Below are positions 16,138-24,096 of a DNA stretch of 64,000 nucleotides, piece after piece; positions within the stretch are counted from its first letter, which is position 1; every line of letters starts with the position of its first letter. A program made the position numbers and the translations under genes. Under the pieces are notes generated by a model. It had not been told where the DNA came from and made no database searches. It saw nothing but the letters and a program-made list of their open reading frames with translations. This DNA is from an uncultured Flavobacteriales bacterium (lineage in GTDB: Bacteria; Bacteroidota; Bacteroidia; Flavobacteriales_D; Sanyastnellaceae): assembly GCA_938074325.1 (NCBI GenBank), contig CALJFZ010000011.1, positions 61,161 to 125,160 on the forward strand. Reading direction: 5' to 3'.

Positions 16138-17840
16138 TCAACCAGAAATTTAAAGGTCATTTGAGCCGGTGGAGCAGGGGTAAGATTCGTTGCATGTAAA
16201 ATTCCGATATACATGCCCGGTGGCCAAAACTGAATATCCACAACGGCTTCTCCTGAAGCGGCTCCTCGCCACACCACTTGGCCCTTGCGGTTGTAAATGG
16301 TAAGCGCGTTGCTCGTGCCCGCCGGCACAGGGCTGATCCGGACCTGAGTGGTGGCGGGATTGGGCCACACGGTTGGTGCCATCAATACCACGGGGTCTAG
16401 CAGCCCCACGCTGCAGTCGAAAGGGAGGGGGTTGAGCTCGAGGGGGGCGCCGGGTGTGAGGTCCCGGCCCACGAGTCCTGGGTGGTCCAAAGGAATGGAC
16501 AGGGCGCGGAATACGCCGTTTTGAAGCGGTGTCGCGCCTTGTTGGATCGGACCAAGGTTGTTGATCGGATTGATGTAATCCCAGACCACCGCCTCCTGGT
16601 CATCCAATTCGAAGAAGCGGCCGCTTGCCCCTTGGCAAATCAAATGGTGGCCATTCGGAAGCCATTGGTATCCCGATACATTGGCGGAGAAGAACCCCAA
16701 ATCCGGTGCTTGCGGATAGGTCCAGCTCGGTTCGTCCGGAGCAAACGGCGTGGTGGATTCGGGTTGGATGTAGCCGCCGCTTTCGTCCAGTGGAAGCGGA
16801 AGTCGGTGAACGGTACTATACTGCCCTTCCGGTCGACCGGCACCGTTGTTGTACACGGTGATGGAAGGCGCGCCTGACAGGGGTGTGAATTGGGCGTCGT
16901 GTTGGCCATACAGTTGTTGGTCTTGTACCGTGCCGCGGTCGTAAGCCGCAGGATTTCCCCAGCGCCAGAGCAAGTCACCGCCTCTACCGTGCTGACCACC
17001 GGTGCTGCTTGCCGCTTCTTCGGATGTCGTGCTGTGATCGATGAGCCAGAGTTCATTCCAATGCCGACTGCTCAGCACGATTTCGTCGCGGTCTGCATCA
17101 TAGTTCACGCTGTTCACATGCATCCAGTCATAGGCCGCTTCTTGCCCAAAGCCAGGGCCGCTCGCTTCTGCCACCGCCTCGTAGTTGACATCAAATCGTC
17201 CCGGGTGCTCCGAAGGCTCGCCGTAGTTTGGAAGCGCTGGGTCGGCGTCTTGAATCAAGTGTTCCCAAGGACTCCACGACCAGACCACTTCGCTGCCTGA
17301 GCCGGGGAGGGGGTGCAGTTCCACCAACCGCGTTACCCAAATCTCCTCCGAGGCCAATTCCGGCAATTGCCCGCGTGCGATGGCATCTTCTGCAAACCAC
17401 TTCTCCCACAAAATGGCGAGGATGTTGCCATTGGGCATCACAGCGATGTCATGGTGTTGGTGATAATCGGCGGTAGCCAAAGTGTCCCGCCAAATCACAT
17501 TCCCATCCCAATCAAGTCGCTCGATGATTCCGCCGATTCCCCCTCCTGCGAATTCCCCAGTTTGGTGCCTTCGCGTGCGCACCAAGTCGCCGTTTTCCAT
17601 GAGGTAGGCCATGAGTCCCGGGCGTCCTTCTGTTTGCCAGTGGTGGATTTCCCGTCCGCAACGGTCGATGAGGTAGGTTGTTTCGGAGCCGTTGGGACTG
17701 AACAAGATGTAACCGCTCGTGGCATTTGGTTCCAATTGCAGCGTGCCGACCGTTCCTTGGCTTTTCAAAGGAAGAGCGAAGAGCAAGGCAATAGCCAGTG
17801 TGAGGAAGCCGCCGAGGAGTGTACAGTTCAATCTGGCCAT
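16134..17840 (-). CDS. secreted arylsulfotransferase-like protein with T9SS domain (copy 1)
   Basis: This 568-residue paralogue of the next gene has a signal peptide (LTLAIALLFALPLKSQ). Its ASST-like propeller segments match copy 2 (HQHHDIAVMPNGNILAI, DWMHVNSVNYDADRDEIVLSS, WRWGNPAAYDRG), and its C-terminal WPNPATTQVRISP block is typical of type A T9SS cargo. The open frame runs far upstream of the signal peptide; I chose ATG 17840, where the signal peptide begins. This start overlaps the adenosine deaminase gene by 13 bases, so translation is probably coupled to it. Confidence 0.87.
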   Translation of the reverse strand: MARLNCTLLGGFLTLAIALLFALPLKSQGTVGTLQLEPNATSGYILFSPNGSETTYLIDRCGREIHHWQTEGRPGLMAYLMENGDLVRTRRHQTGEFAGGGIGGIIERLDWDGNVIWRDTLATADYHQHHDIAVMPNGNILAILWEKWFAEDAIARGQLPELASEEIWVTRLVELHPLPGSGSEVVWSWSPWEHLIQDADPALPNYGEPSEHPGRFDVNYEAVAEASGPGFGQEAAYDWMHVNSVNYDADRDEIVLSSRHWNELWLIDHSTTSEEAASSTGGQHGRGGDLLWRWGNPAAYDRGTVQDQQLYGQHDAQFTPLSGAPSITVYNNGAGRPEGQYSTVHRLPLPLDESGGYIQPESTTPFAPDEPSWTYPQAPDLGFFSANVSGYQWLPNGHHLICQGASGRFFELDDQEAVVWDYINPINNLGPIQQGATPLQNGVFRALSIPLDHPGLVGRDLTPGAPLELNPLPFDCSVGLLDPVVLMAPTVWPNPATTQVRISPVPAGTSNALTIYNRKGQVVWRGAASGEAVVDIQFWPPGMYIGILHATNLTPAPPAQMTFKFLVE

Positions 17841-18847
17841 ACAGCGGCGATTCGTTCTGCGGGAATAAAGCTGTGTTGGCGCGCCCAGTCGGTGCATTGC
17901 CGGAGTTGGTCGTGGCTCAATCCGGTGTGTGCATGTGCCCGTTGGAATTCTTGGTTCAAGTGGGTGACCATGATGCCCGGGTCGTCCGTGTTGATCGTGG
18001 TTTTTACGCCGGCGGTCATCAATTCTTTGATGGGATGCTTTGCCAAACCTGCGCATGCCCCGGTCAACCAGTTGCTCGTAGGGCACATTTCCAAAGGCGT
18101 ATCGGTTTGGATGAGGAGGTCGATGACCTTGGGGTCTTCGATGGCCTGCAGTCCGTGTCCAATGCGGTCCGCCCCCATCGACTCGATGGCCGTGGCAATG
18201 TTCTTCGATATCCCAGGCACTTTAGGTTCACCTGCATGAACGGTGATGCCCAAGCCACCGGCCTTCGCTCGCCGAAACAGCGGGATGAACGGCTCTGGAT
18301 CGAAGTCTACCTCGTTATCTGCGAGGTCGAGTGCCAAGAATCCGTTTCGATGATTGAGTGCGAAATCGACCCATTTTGCATTATCCGCGACCGACTTGAT
18401 GCGTTGAAGGATGCAAATGAGTCCGACCACCATGGGGTAGGTCGCCTCAGCGCGCCGCACGCCTCGCTGTATGGCATCTTGCATGGCATCTGCAGCGATG
18501 TGGGTGTGTTTGTCCAACAGGAAACTAGGAGCGTAGCGCAATTCAAGCACCCGAACATTGGAATGAAGGTACATGTCCTCACAGACCTCGAAGGCCACCC
18601 GTTCCAGGCATTCGACGGTGTCCAATACGTCTCGTGTGTTCAGGAATTTATGCAGGACGGAAGGCAATTCTCCCATCGGAGAAGTGATCAGGAAGGCGTC
18701 CGAAAATTTCTTATCCTCGGCCACATCGTATCCGCGTTCGAGTGCAAACTCTTTCAAGGTGGCTTGCCGGAGGGCCAATTCGAGGTGGCAGTGGAGTTCC
18801 ACTTTGGGCATGGCCTGAATGGCGGGGTCGATGGCGATCACTTCCAT
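17828..18847 (-). CDS. add: adenosine deaminase
   Basis: This 339-residue member of the adenosine/AMP deaminase family hydrolyses adenosine to inosine. The zinc ligands are visible in ELHCHLE, TVHAGE and NTDDP, and the GADRIGHGL motif contains the catalytic His region. The LE-LAL sequence after the first HxH differs from the usual DGSLR, so substrate preference (adenosine versus a related purine such as adenine) is not certain. A TACATTTG box ends four bases before the ATG. It is first in an apparent operon with the two arylsulfotransferase-like genes and divergent from smpB. Confidence 0.9.
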   Translation of the reverse strand: MEVIAIDPAIQAMPKVELHCHLELALRQATLKEFALERGYDVAEDKKFSDAFLITSPMGELPSVLHKFLNTRDVLDTVECLERVAFEVCEDMYLHSNVRVLELRYAPSFLLDKHTHIAADAMQDAIQRGVRRAEATYPMVVGLICILQRIKSVADNAKWVDFALNHRNGFLALDLADNEVDFDPEPFIPLFRRAKAGGLGITVHAGEPKVPGISKNIATAIESMGADRIGHGLQAIEDPKVIDLLIQTDTPLEMCPTSNWLTGACAGLAKHPIKELMTAGVKTTINTDDPGIMVTHLNQEFQRAHAHTGLSHDQLRQCTDWARQHSFIPAERIAAVWPD

Positions 18848-18851
18848 GCAT

Positions 18852-18859
18852 CAAATGTA
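18852..18859 (-). promoter_or_regulatory. -7 box TACATTTG of add
   Basis: A perfect TAnnTTTG box ends four bases before ATG 18847. It faces the smpB promoter across 24 bases that contain the palindrome GGAGGCCTCC (18868-18877). Confidence 0.6.
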
Positions 18860-18863
18860 CGCG

Positions 18864-18891
18864 TTGTGGAGGCCTCCCTTGAGTACTTTTG
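18864..18891 (+). promoter_or_regulatory. smpB promoter (-33 TTG, -7 TACTTTTG)
   Basis: TTG at 18864-18866 and TACTTTTG at 18884-18891 are 17 bases apart, matching the Bacteroidota housekeeping promoter. The -7 box ends four bases before ATG 18896. Confidence 0.65.
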
Positions 18892-18895
18892 TCCC

Positions 18896-19333
18896 ATGGC
18901 GGTTGACATCAAAAACAAGAAGGCATCGTATACGTACTTCCTGACGGATCATTTTACCGCCGGCATCCAGTTGGTCGGGTCTGAGATTAAGTCAATTCGC
19001 GGAGGCAAAGCGAGCATTGGAGAAGCGTATTGCCGATTCAATGGGGGAGAATTTTTTGTGTACAACATGTACATCGCCGAATACCCGAACGCCGGTTACA
19101 CTCCGCATGAGGTTCGCCGGCCGCGGAAACTGCTGTTGCAAAAAACAGAGCTGAAAAAGTTGGAGCGCCGCCTGAAAGATGTGGGGGTCACCGTGGTGCC
19201 TGTGCGGATGTTCATCGCCGCGAGTGGCTATGCAAAGGTTGAAATTGCCGTGGCTAAAGGAAAGAAGCTGCACGATAAGCGTGCTTCGCTCAAAGAAAAG
19301 GACCAAGCCCGCGACCTGGATCGCATGTCATAA
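18896..19333 (+). CDS. smpB: SsrA-binding protein SmpB
   Basis: This 145-residue partner of tmRNA in trans-translation rescues ribosomes stalled on broken messages. The family features are an N-terminal KKASYTYFL, the core GIQLVGSEIKSIRGGKASI, NMYIAEY, and a basic C-terminal tail KKLHDKRASLKEKDQARDLDR. The long open frame upstream (from 17819) is antisense to add and not protein-like; ATG 18896 is the true start, four bases after a perfect -7 box. It converges with the next gene with a 6-base overlap. Confidence 0.97.
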   Translation: MAVDIKNKKASYTYFLTDHFTAGIQLVGSEIKSIRGGKASIGEAYCRFNGGEFFVYNMYIAEYPNAGYTPHEVRRPRKLLLQKTELKKLERRLKDVGVTVVPVRMFIAASGYAKVEIAVAKGKKLHDKRASLKEKDQARDLDRMS

Positions 19334-19900
19334 CTGGGCCTTGCTAGTGCTCACTCGGTAGTTCTCGGTGAAGGCGTCCCAGTCCCAAAGGAAATGGGCC
19401 ATGAGGCATTTCAATTCCCGCTGGATATTTGGCTCCGGTGTGTTCATGTCCCGGAAATACGGTTCTTGAAAGTGGTTCAAGTGGTACTTGTAAAAAATCG
19501 CCCGCGTCATGGCTGTGACGAGGTTCTTCGAGGGGCGGTTGATTTGCTTCATGAAGGACCGATAGTCCTTCACCTTTTTCGTGAATGCCTCGGGGGTTAA
19601 GCCAAAGGCCAAGGCAAACTTGGAACAGACGTGCTGTATGATGTGGCGATCCACGCCGCTCTCGAAATGCTTGGGGATGAGCTGCAGGTTGGCAGCGACG
19701 ATGATCATCAAAAATCGCCCGTAGTCTTCGAGGTCGAGATTGGGGCGTTCGATAAAGACAGGGGACTCGTTGAGGAAGGAGGCGATTTCGGGCCAGCCTT
19801 GTTCGACCGTTTCGAAGGTCGTCTCGACAAAGAGAGAAGCCACCTGTTCTTCGGTGAGTTTCCGCTTTGTCATCCAACTGAAAAGTCCGAGGTTCTTCAT
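19328..19900 (-). CDS. conserved hypothetical protein
   Basis: This is a 190-residue soluble protein with no signal peptide or clear membrane segment. It is rich in aromatic and charged residues (for example FESGVDRHIIQHV, YRSFMKQINRPSKNL, FYKYHLNHFQEPYFRDM). I do not recognise a named family. A TAGATTTG box at 19911-19918 lies ten bases upstream of the ATG and supports real expression. Codon use resembles neighbouring genes. Its stop overlaps that of smpB in a convergent arrangement. Confidence 0.75.
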   Translation of the reverse strand: MKNLGLFSWMTKRKLTEEQVASLFVETTFETVEQGWPEIASFLNESPVFIERPNLDLEDYGRFLMIIVAANLQLIPKHFESGVDRHIIQHVCSKFALAFGLTPEAFTKKVKDYRSFMKQINRPSKNLVTAMTRAIFYKYHLNHFQEPYFRDMNTPEPNIQRELKCLMAHFLWDWDAFTENYRVSTSKAQL

Positions 19901-19998
19901 CGTTGGGAATCAAATCTATCCCTTGGATGTATGCTTACGAAGGGGGGCGGTTCCTGCGCTATCCACAGTTTTTTCCACAGGCAACGCGTGAATCGCAT

Positions 19999-20006
19999 TA
20001 ATTTCG
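19999..20006 (+). promoter_or_regulatory. -7 box TAATTTCG of pyrD
   Basis: A TAnnTTTG-like box with C at the seventh position ends four bases before ATG 20011. The same variant occurs before the HMA, transaldolase and pterin dehydratase genes. Confidence 0.5.
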
Positions 20007-20010
20007 CGGC

Positions 20011-21039
20011 ATGTACCAAATGCTCAAACCACTCATTTTCAAGTTACAACCTGAAAAGGCACACGAATGGACCATGTCGTTATTGGTCATGGCTTGCTCA
20101 ATTCCGGGTGTAGGTGCGTTGTTGCGGGCCTTTTATTCTGTGAAATCGGAGGTGTTGGAAGTTGAAGTTGCTGGATTGAAATTTCCCAATCCTGTCGGGT
20201 TGGCGGCGGGGTTTGACAAAGACGCGAAGTGGTTGAAGCAGATGCGGGTTTTGGGTTTTGGGTTCGTCGAGATTGGAACCATTACGCCCTTGCCGCAGGA
20301 CGGCAATCCCCAACCGCGTTTGTTTCGATTGCCCGAGGACAAAGGCATTATCAATCGGATGGGATTCAACAACTCCGGAATGGTGGCAGCAGCGAGTCGG
20401 CTGCGTCGTCGGCCCGATGGCTTGATCGTAGGAGGCAACATCGGTAAGAATAAAATCACCCCAAACGCTGAGGCAGAGTCCGATTACGTGAAGTGTTTCA
20501 ACGCCCTGTACGATTATGTGGATTATTTCGTGGTGAACGTGAGCTCTCCCAACACGCCGGGCCTCCGGGAATTGCAAGAGAAGGAGCCGTTGCAGCGGTT
20601 GCTGGAGACCCTCATGACGGAGAACGGTCGACGCGACGTTCAGCGACCCATTTTTCTGAAAATTGCGCCGGACCTCACCGATGATCAGCTCGATGACATT
20701 GTTGATTTGGTTCAAGCAGCGGGAATTGCAGGAGTCATCGCAACGAACACCACCATCTCACGGGAAGGCCTGAAGACACCTGCGTCGGATGTGGAGCGCA
20801 TGGGTGCTGGCGGTCTGAGCGGAGCTCCGGTGCGAGAGCGGTCGACCGAGGTCATCAAGTACCTGCACAGCAAATCAAATGGGGCATTTCCCATCATCGG
20901 GGTTGGCGGCATTTGCAACGCGGAGGATGCGAAAGAGAAATTGGACGCAGGAGCAAGTTTGGTCCAGGTCTATTCCGGTTTGATCCACGAAGGACCTGCC
21001 TTGGTGAAACGAATCAACCGCGGCTTGCTCGCCGGGTAA
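20011..21039 (+). CDS. pyrD: dihydroorotate dehydrogenase (quinone)
   Basis: This 342-residue class 2 dihydroorotate dehydrogenase oxidises dihydroorotate to orotate at the inner membrane, in pyrimidine synthesis. It has the N-terminal membrane-contact helix of class 2 enzymes ([16 protein letters not shown]), the FMN-binding [13 protein letters not shown], the active-site segment [14 protein letters not shown] with its catalytic Ser, and the phosphate-binding [12 protein letters not shown] near the end. The length is typical. It is probably monocistronic, meeting the convergent MBL gene 2 bases later. Confidence 0.96.
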   Translation: MYQMLKPLIFKLQPEKAHEWTMSLLVMACSIPGVGALLRAFYSVKSEVLEVEVAGLKFPNPVGLAAGFDKDAKWLKQMRVLGFGFVEIGTITPLPQDGNPQPRLFRLPEDKGIINRMGFNNSGMVAAASRLRRRPDGLIVGGNIGKNKITPNAEAESDYVKCFNALYDYVDYFVVNVSSPNTPGLRELQEKEPLQRLLETLMTENGRRDVQRPIFLKIAPDLTDDQLDDIVDLVQAAGIAGVIATNTTISREGLKTPASDVERMGAGGLSGAPVRERSTEVIKYLHSKSNGAFPIIGVGGICNAEDAKEKLDAGASLVQVYSGLIHEGPALVKRINRGLLAG

Positions 21040-21041
21040 GC

Positions 21042-21911
21042 CTACCCCCAAGCCTCCTCGAAGCTGGGCGCCAAATCCTTCGCCCGTATGCCCTTTTCGG
21101 TTTGCTGCAATCGGCAGCAGGCGTGGGCGGCATCGTGTTCGAAAAACAGCATCCAATCCTCTTGGAATGCTTGTTCTAACAGCAGCGCTTTTTCGTCCAT
21201 CGTGAGCAGGGGGCGGGTATCGTAGCCAATGACCCACGCCATAGGTAAATGGGCGGCTGCAGGAGTCAAGTCGGCCATGTACGCGACTTTCGTTCCCCGA
21301 TAGGAGATGACAGGGAGCATCTGACTTTCTGTGTGTCCATCTGCGAAAAAGATGTCCAAGCCGGGATACCGTGCACCAAAAGGTTCCTTGTTCCAACGTC
21401 CTGCTCGGTCGATGAAGTGGAGCTGCCCGCTTTGCTCAAGGGGCAGCAAGTTTTCGCTGAGGAAACTGGCCTTCTCGCGCGGGTTGGGGTTGATGGCCCA
21501 GTCCCAATGGCGTGCGCAGGTCCAAAATTTGGCGTTCGGAAATGCCGGTTTGAAGCCGCCTTTCCCGTCGCGTTCAACGGCTCCTCCGACATGGTCAAAG
21601 TGCAAATGGGTCAGCAATACGTCCGTGATGTCCGCTCTGGAAAACCCTCGTGCAGCCAGCGATTTGTCGAGGGAGTCATCGCCATGCAGGTGGTAGTGGC
21701 TGAAGAATTTTTCCGACTGCTTGGAGCCAATTCCTGTGTCGATGAGCAGCAGATTTTCTCCGTGTTCAACGAGCAAGCAGCGCATGGCCCAAGAACACAA
21801 ATTATTCGAATCTGCTTGGATGTACCGGGACCACAATGATTTTGGAACAACACCGAACATGGCGCCTCCGTCCAGCATGAAATTTCCCGTGTGAATGGTA
21901 TGGAGCTGCAT
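21042..21911 (-). CDS. MBL-fold metallo-hydrolase
   Basis: This 289-residue metallo-beta-lactamase fold protein contains the zinc motif THLHFDHVGG near residue 110, FADGHTESQ with a third His, and a late EHDAAHACCRL segment. This layout resembles the quorum-quenching lactonase-like or general hydrolase branch; the substrate is unknown. ATG 21911 starts at the first conserved strand, although the frame extends to 21953. It follows the HMA-MauE gene by 10 bases and is probably its operon partner. Confidence 0.88.
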   Translation of the reverse strand: MQLHTIHTGNFMLDGGAMFGVVPKSLWSRYIQADSNNLCSWAMRCLLVEHGENLLLIDTGIGSKQSEKFFSHYHLHGDDSLDKSLAARGFSRADITDVLLTHLHFDHVGGAVERDGKGGFKPAFPNAKFWTCARHWDWAINPNPREKASFLSENLLPLEQSGQLHFIDRAGRWNKEPFGARYPGLDIFFADGHTESQMLPVISYRGTKVAYMADLTPAAAHLPMAWVIGYDTRPLLTMDEKALLLEQAFQEDWMLFFEHDAAHACCRLQQTEKGIRAKDLAPSFEEAWG

Positions 21912-21921
21912 GGAGGTGAAG

Positions 21922-22641
21922 TTAGGGTAGAAGCAAAGCGCAGGCCATGGCAACCATGAGAAGGTCTTCGATGATGGTGACGGTGCTCATCGGCAGGTTG
22001 AATACAGTGCCCAGGCAAGCGCATTGGATGTGTTGCTTCTGGGACACGGCGAGGATGACGCCAATGGCACTAAATCCCATCAATACCACCGTGCTCAATG
22101 CGACAGCAAACGTACCGCCCCAAAAAGCCCAAGCCAACCCCAGTCCCAATTCCAGAAATGGATAGGCATATCCGTAGGCGGGGAGGGCTTTGGCCAGCAG
22201 GTCATACGAACGATAGCTCGTGGCAAACCCTTGGATGTCCAAGAATTTGAAGAATGAGAAGACCAAGAAGAATCCGCCCATGAATGCTTCCATCCAAGTG
22301 GTCATGGTGCCATCGGTCTTCCAACAGATTCCCGTGGCGACAGCTGAAACGAACAGTCCGATGAGGATCAACGGCCAGTAGGTGCGCCAATGAACCGGCT
22401 TCAATTTTGGCGAAGACGGGGCAGAGAAGTCAGGTGCATCACTTACCGCATATTTCGGGTAAGGGGCAAGCGCCATCGCGGCCTCGTCTCGCAAAATTGC
22501 CCGCTCGGCTTGGAGAGCGGCAACCTTGGAATCCAGGTTGATTTCAACGGCTGATACCCCTTCGATTTGCTGAAGCGTGTGGGAGACTTTAGCGGCACAT
22601 CCGCTGCACGTCATTCCATCAATTTTAAACGTGGATTTCAT
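21922..22641 (-). CDS. HMA domain fused to MauE/DoxX-like membrane protein
   Basis: This 239-residue protein has two parts. Residues 1-65 form a heavy-metal-associated domain with the metal-binding GMTCSGCAAKV, as in copper chaperones. From about residue 80 there are four hydrophobic segments typical of MauE/DoxX-like redox-associated membrane proteins, with a CxC pair (IQCACLG) near the end. It is likely to handle copper or another soft metal, or cysteine redox, at the inner membrane; this is inferred from domains. A TAACTTCG box ends four bases before the ATG. Confidence 0.85.
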   Translation of the reverse strand: MKSTFKIDGMTCSGCAAKVSHTLQQIEGVSAVEINLDSKVAALQAERAILRDEAAMALAPYPKYAVSDAPDFSAPSSPKLKPVHWRTYWPLILIGLFVSAVATGICWKTDGTMTTWMEAFMGGFFLVFSFFKFLDIQGFATSYRSYDLLAKALPAYGYAYPFLELGLGLAWAFWGGTFAVALSTVVLMGFSAIGVILAVSQKQHIQCACLGTVFNLPMSTVTIIEDLLMVAMACALLLP

Positions 22642-22645
22642 GCAG

Positions 22646-22653
22646 CGAAGTTA
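22646..22653 (-). promoter_or_regulatory. -7 box TAACTTCG of HMA gene
   Basis: The box ends exactly four bases before ATG 22641. Confidence 0.5.
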
Positions 22654-22687
22654 GCAGTTTGGCAGTGAAAGACATCCCATTGAAGCC

Positions 22688-22695
22688 TATTTTTG
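22688..22695 (+). promoter_or_regulatory. -7 box TATTTTTG of purB
   Basis: A perfect TAnnTTTG box lies 23 bases before ATG 22719. It gives purB an ordinary short leader. Confidence 0.6.
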
Positions 22696-22718
22696 CACTG
22701 CACAAAATCACCTAGGAA

Positions 22719-24095
22719 ATGCGTTTGAACGAACTCACCGCTTTGTCTCCCATCGACGGCCGATACCGGAAAAAGACTGATGCCCTTGCGGCGTACTTAT
22801 CCGAATGGGGATTGATGAAATACCGCGTGGAAGTGGAGGTCGAGTATTTCTTGGCCTTGGTAGAGCAACCTGCATTGGGCTTGCCCAGCATGGATGCGGC
22901 GTTGAAAGAGCAGCTCCGTGGCATCTACCGAGACTTCTCGGAAGCGGATGCGGCGAAAATCAAGGAATTCGAGCGGGTGACCAACCACGACGTTAAAGCG
23001 GTTGAGTATTTCATTAAGGAGCGCATGACAGCGTTGGGGTGTGGCGATATTCAAGAGTTTGTGCATTTTGGATTGACTTCACAGGATGTGAACAACACGT
23101 CCATTCCTTTGTCGCTCAAGCGCGCGACCGAGGAGGTGCTCATCCCGCTGTTGGAATCCACCCGCAGCATGCTGGTTGGGCAGGCCAGAGAGTGGCGAGA
23201 CATTCCCATGTTGGCCCGAACCCACGGTCAGCCGGCTTCTCCCGTCACGTTGGGAAAAGAGTGGGCCGTGTTTGTAGACCGTTTGGACATCCAGTTGCGC
23301 AAGTTGAAGGCCTTGGATTACCCAGCTAAATTTGGCGGAGCTACAGGCCAATTCAACGCTCACGTCGCTGCGTATCCAGCCGTGGATTGGATCGGTTTTG
23401 CCAATGCGTTTGTTGAAGGTCAACTTGGACTCACGCGCAGTCAGATCACTACGCAAATTGAGCATTACGATGGCTTGGCGGAATGGTGCGATGCCGTGCG
23501 CCGGATCCATGTGATCCTCATGGATTTGTGCAAAGATGCGTGGACATACATCAGCCATGAATACTTCAAGCAGAGGATCAAGGCAGGCGAAGTAGGCAGC
23601 AGCGCAATGCCGCACAAAGTGAACCCCATCGACTTTGAAAATGCCGAGGGCAATTGGGGGGTGGCCAATGCCGTACTCCAACACTTTGCGGAGAAATTGC
23701 CCATCAGCCGCCTTCAGCGGGACCTGACCGATTCAACCGTTTTGAGAAACCTCAGTGTGCCGCTTGGTCATAGCCTCGTCGCCCTTCAGTCGTTGCAAAA
23801 AGGATTGGACAAGTTGCTCCTCAATCCCCAAGCCATACAGGCCGATTTGGAAGCGAATTGGGCCATTGTCGCCGAGGGCATTCAAACGATTTTGCGCCGG
23901 GAGGGGTACCCCAAACCCTATGAGGCCTTGAAGGCGCTTACACGTCAGAACACGACGATCGATGAAGCGAGCATCCGGGCATTCATTGCGACGTTGGAGG
24001 TGTCGGAAGAAATAAAGGAGGAACTCTTTCGTTTGTCCCCGAGTAACTACATTGGGCTGTCCACTCAGTTGGTGGATGGATTGAAGGATCACTGA
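22719..24095 (+). CDS. purB: adenylosuccinate lyase
   Basis: This 458-residue fumarase-superfamily lyase cleaves SAICAR and adenylosuccinate in purine synthesis. The N-terminal ALSPIDGRY, the ARTHGQPASP motif with a catalytic His and the signature loop SSAMPHKVNPIDFEN are all present, and the length equals that of the E. coli-type enzyme. It is followed one base later by the ABC exporter gene, so the two are co-transcribed although functionally unrelated. Confidence 0.97.
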   Translation: MRLNELTALSPIDGRYRKKTDALAAYLSEWGLMKYRVEVEVEYFLALVEQPALGLPSMDAALKEQLRGIYRDFSEADAAKIKEFERVTNHDVKAVEYFIKERMTALGCGDIQEFVHFGLTSQDVNNTSIPLSLKRATEEVLIPLLESTRSMLVGQAREWRDIPMLARTHGQPASPVTLGKEWAVFVDRLDIQLRKLKALDYPAKFGGATGQFNAHVAAYPAVDWIGFANAFVEGQLGLTRSQITTQIEHYDGLAEWCDAVRRIHVILMDLCKDAWTYISHEYFKQRIKAGEVGSSAMPHKVNPIDFENAEGNWGVANAVLQHFAEKLPISRLQRDLTDSTVLRNLSVPLGHSLVALQSLQKGLDKLLLNPQAIQADLEANWAIVAEGIQTILRREGYPKPYEALKALTRQNTTIDEASIRAFIATLEVSEEIKEELFRLSPSNYIGLSTQLVDGLKDH

Positions 24096-24096
24096 T

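Noticed and set aside
17819-18895. A long plus-strand frame continuous with smpB that would give a 504-residue protein
   Set aside because: The upstream part is the reverse strand of add and arylsulfotransferase coding sequence; smpB has its own promoter and starts at 18896.
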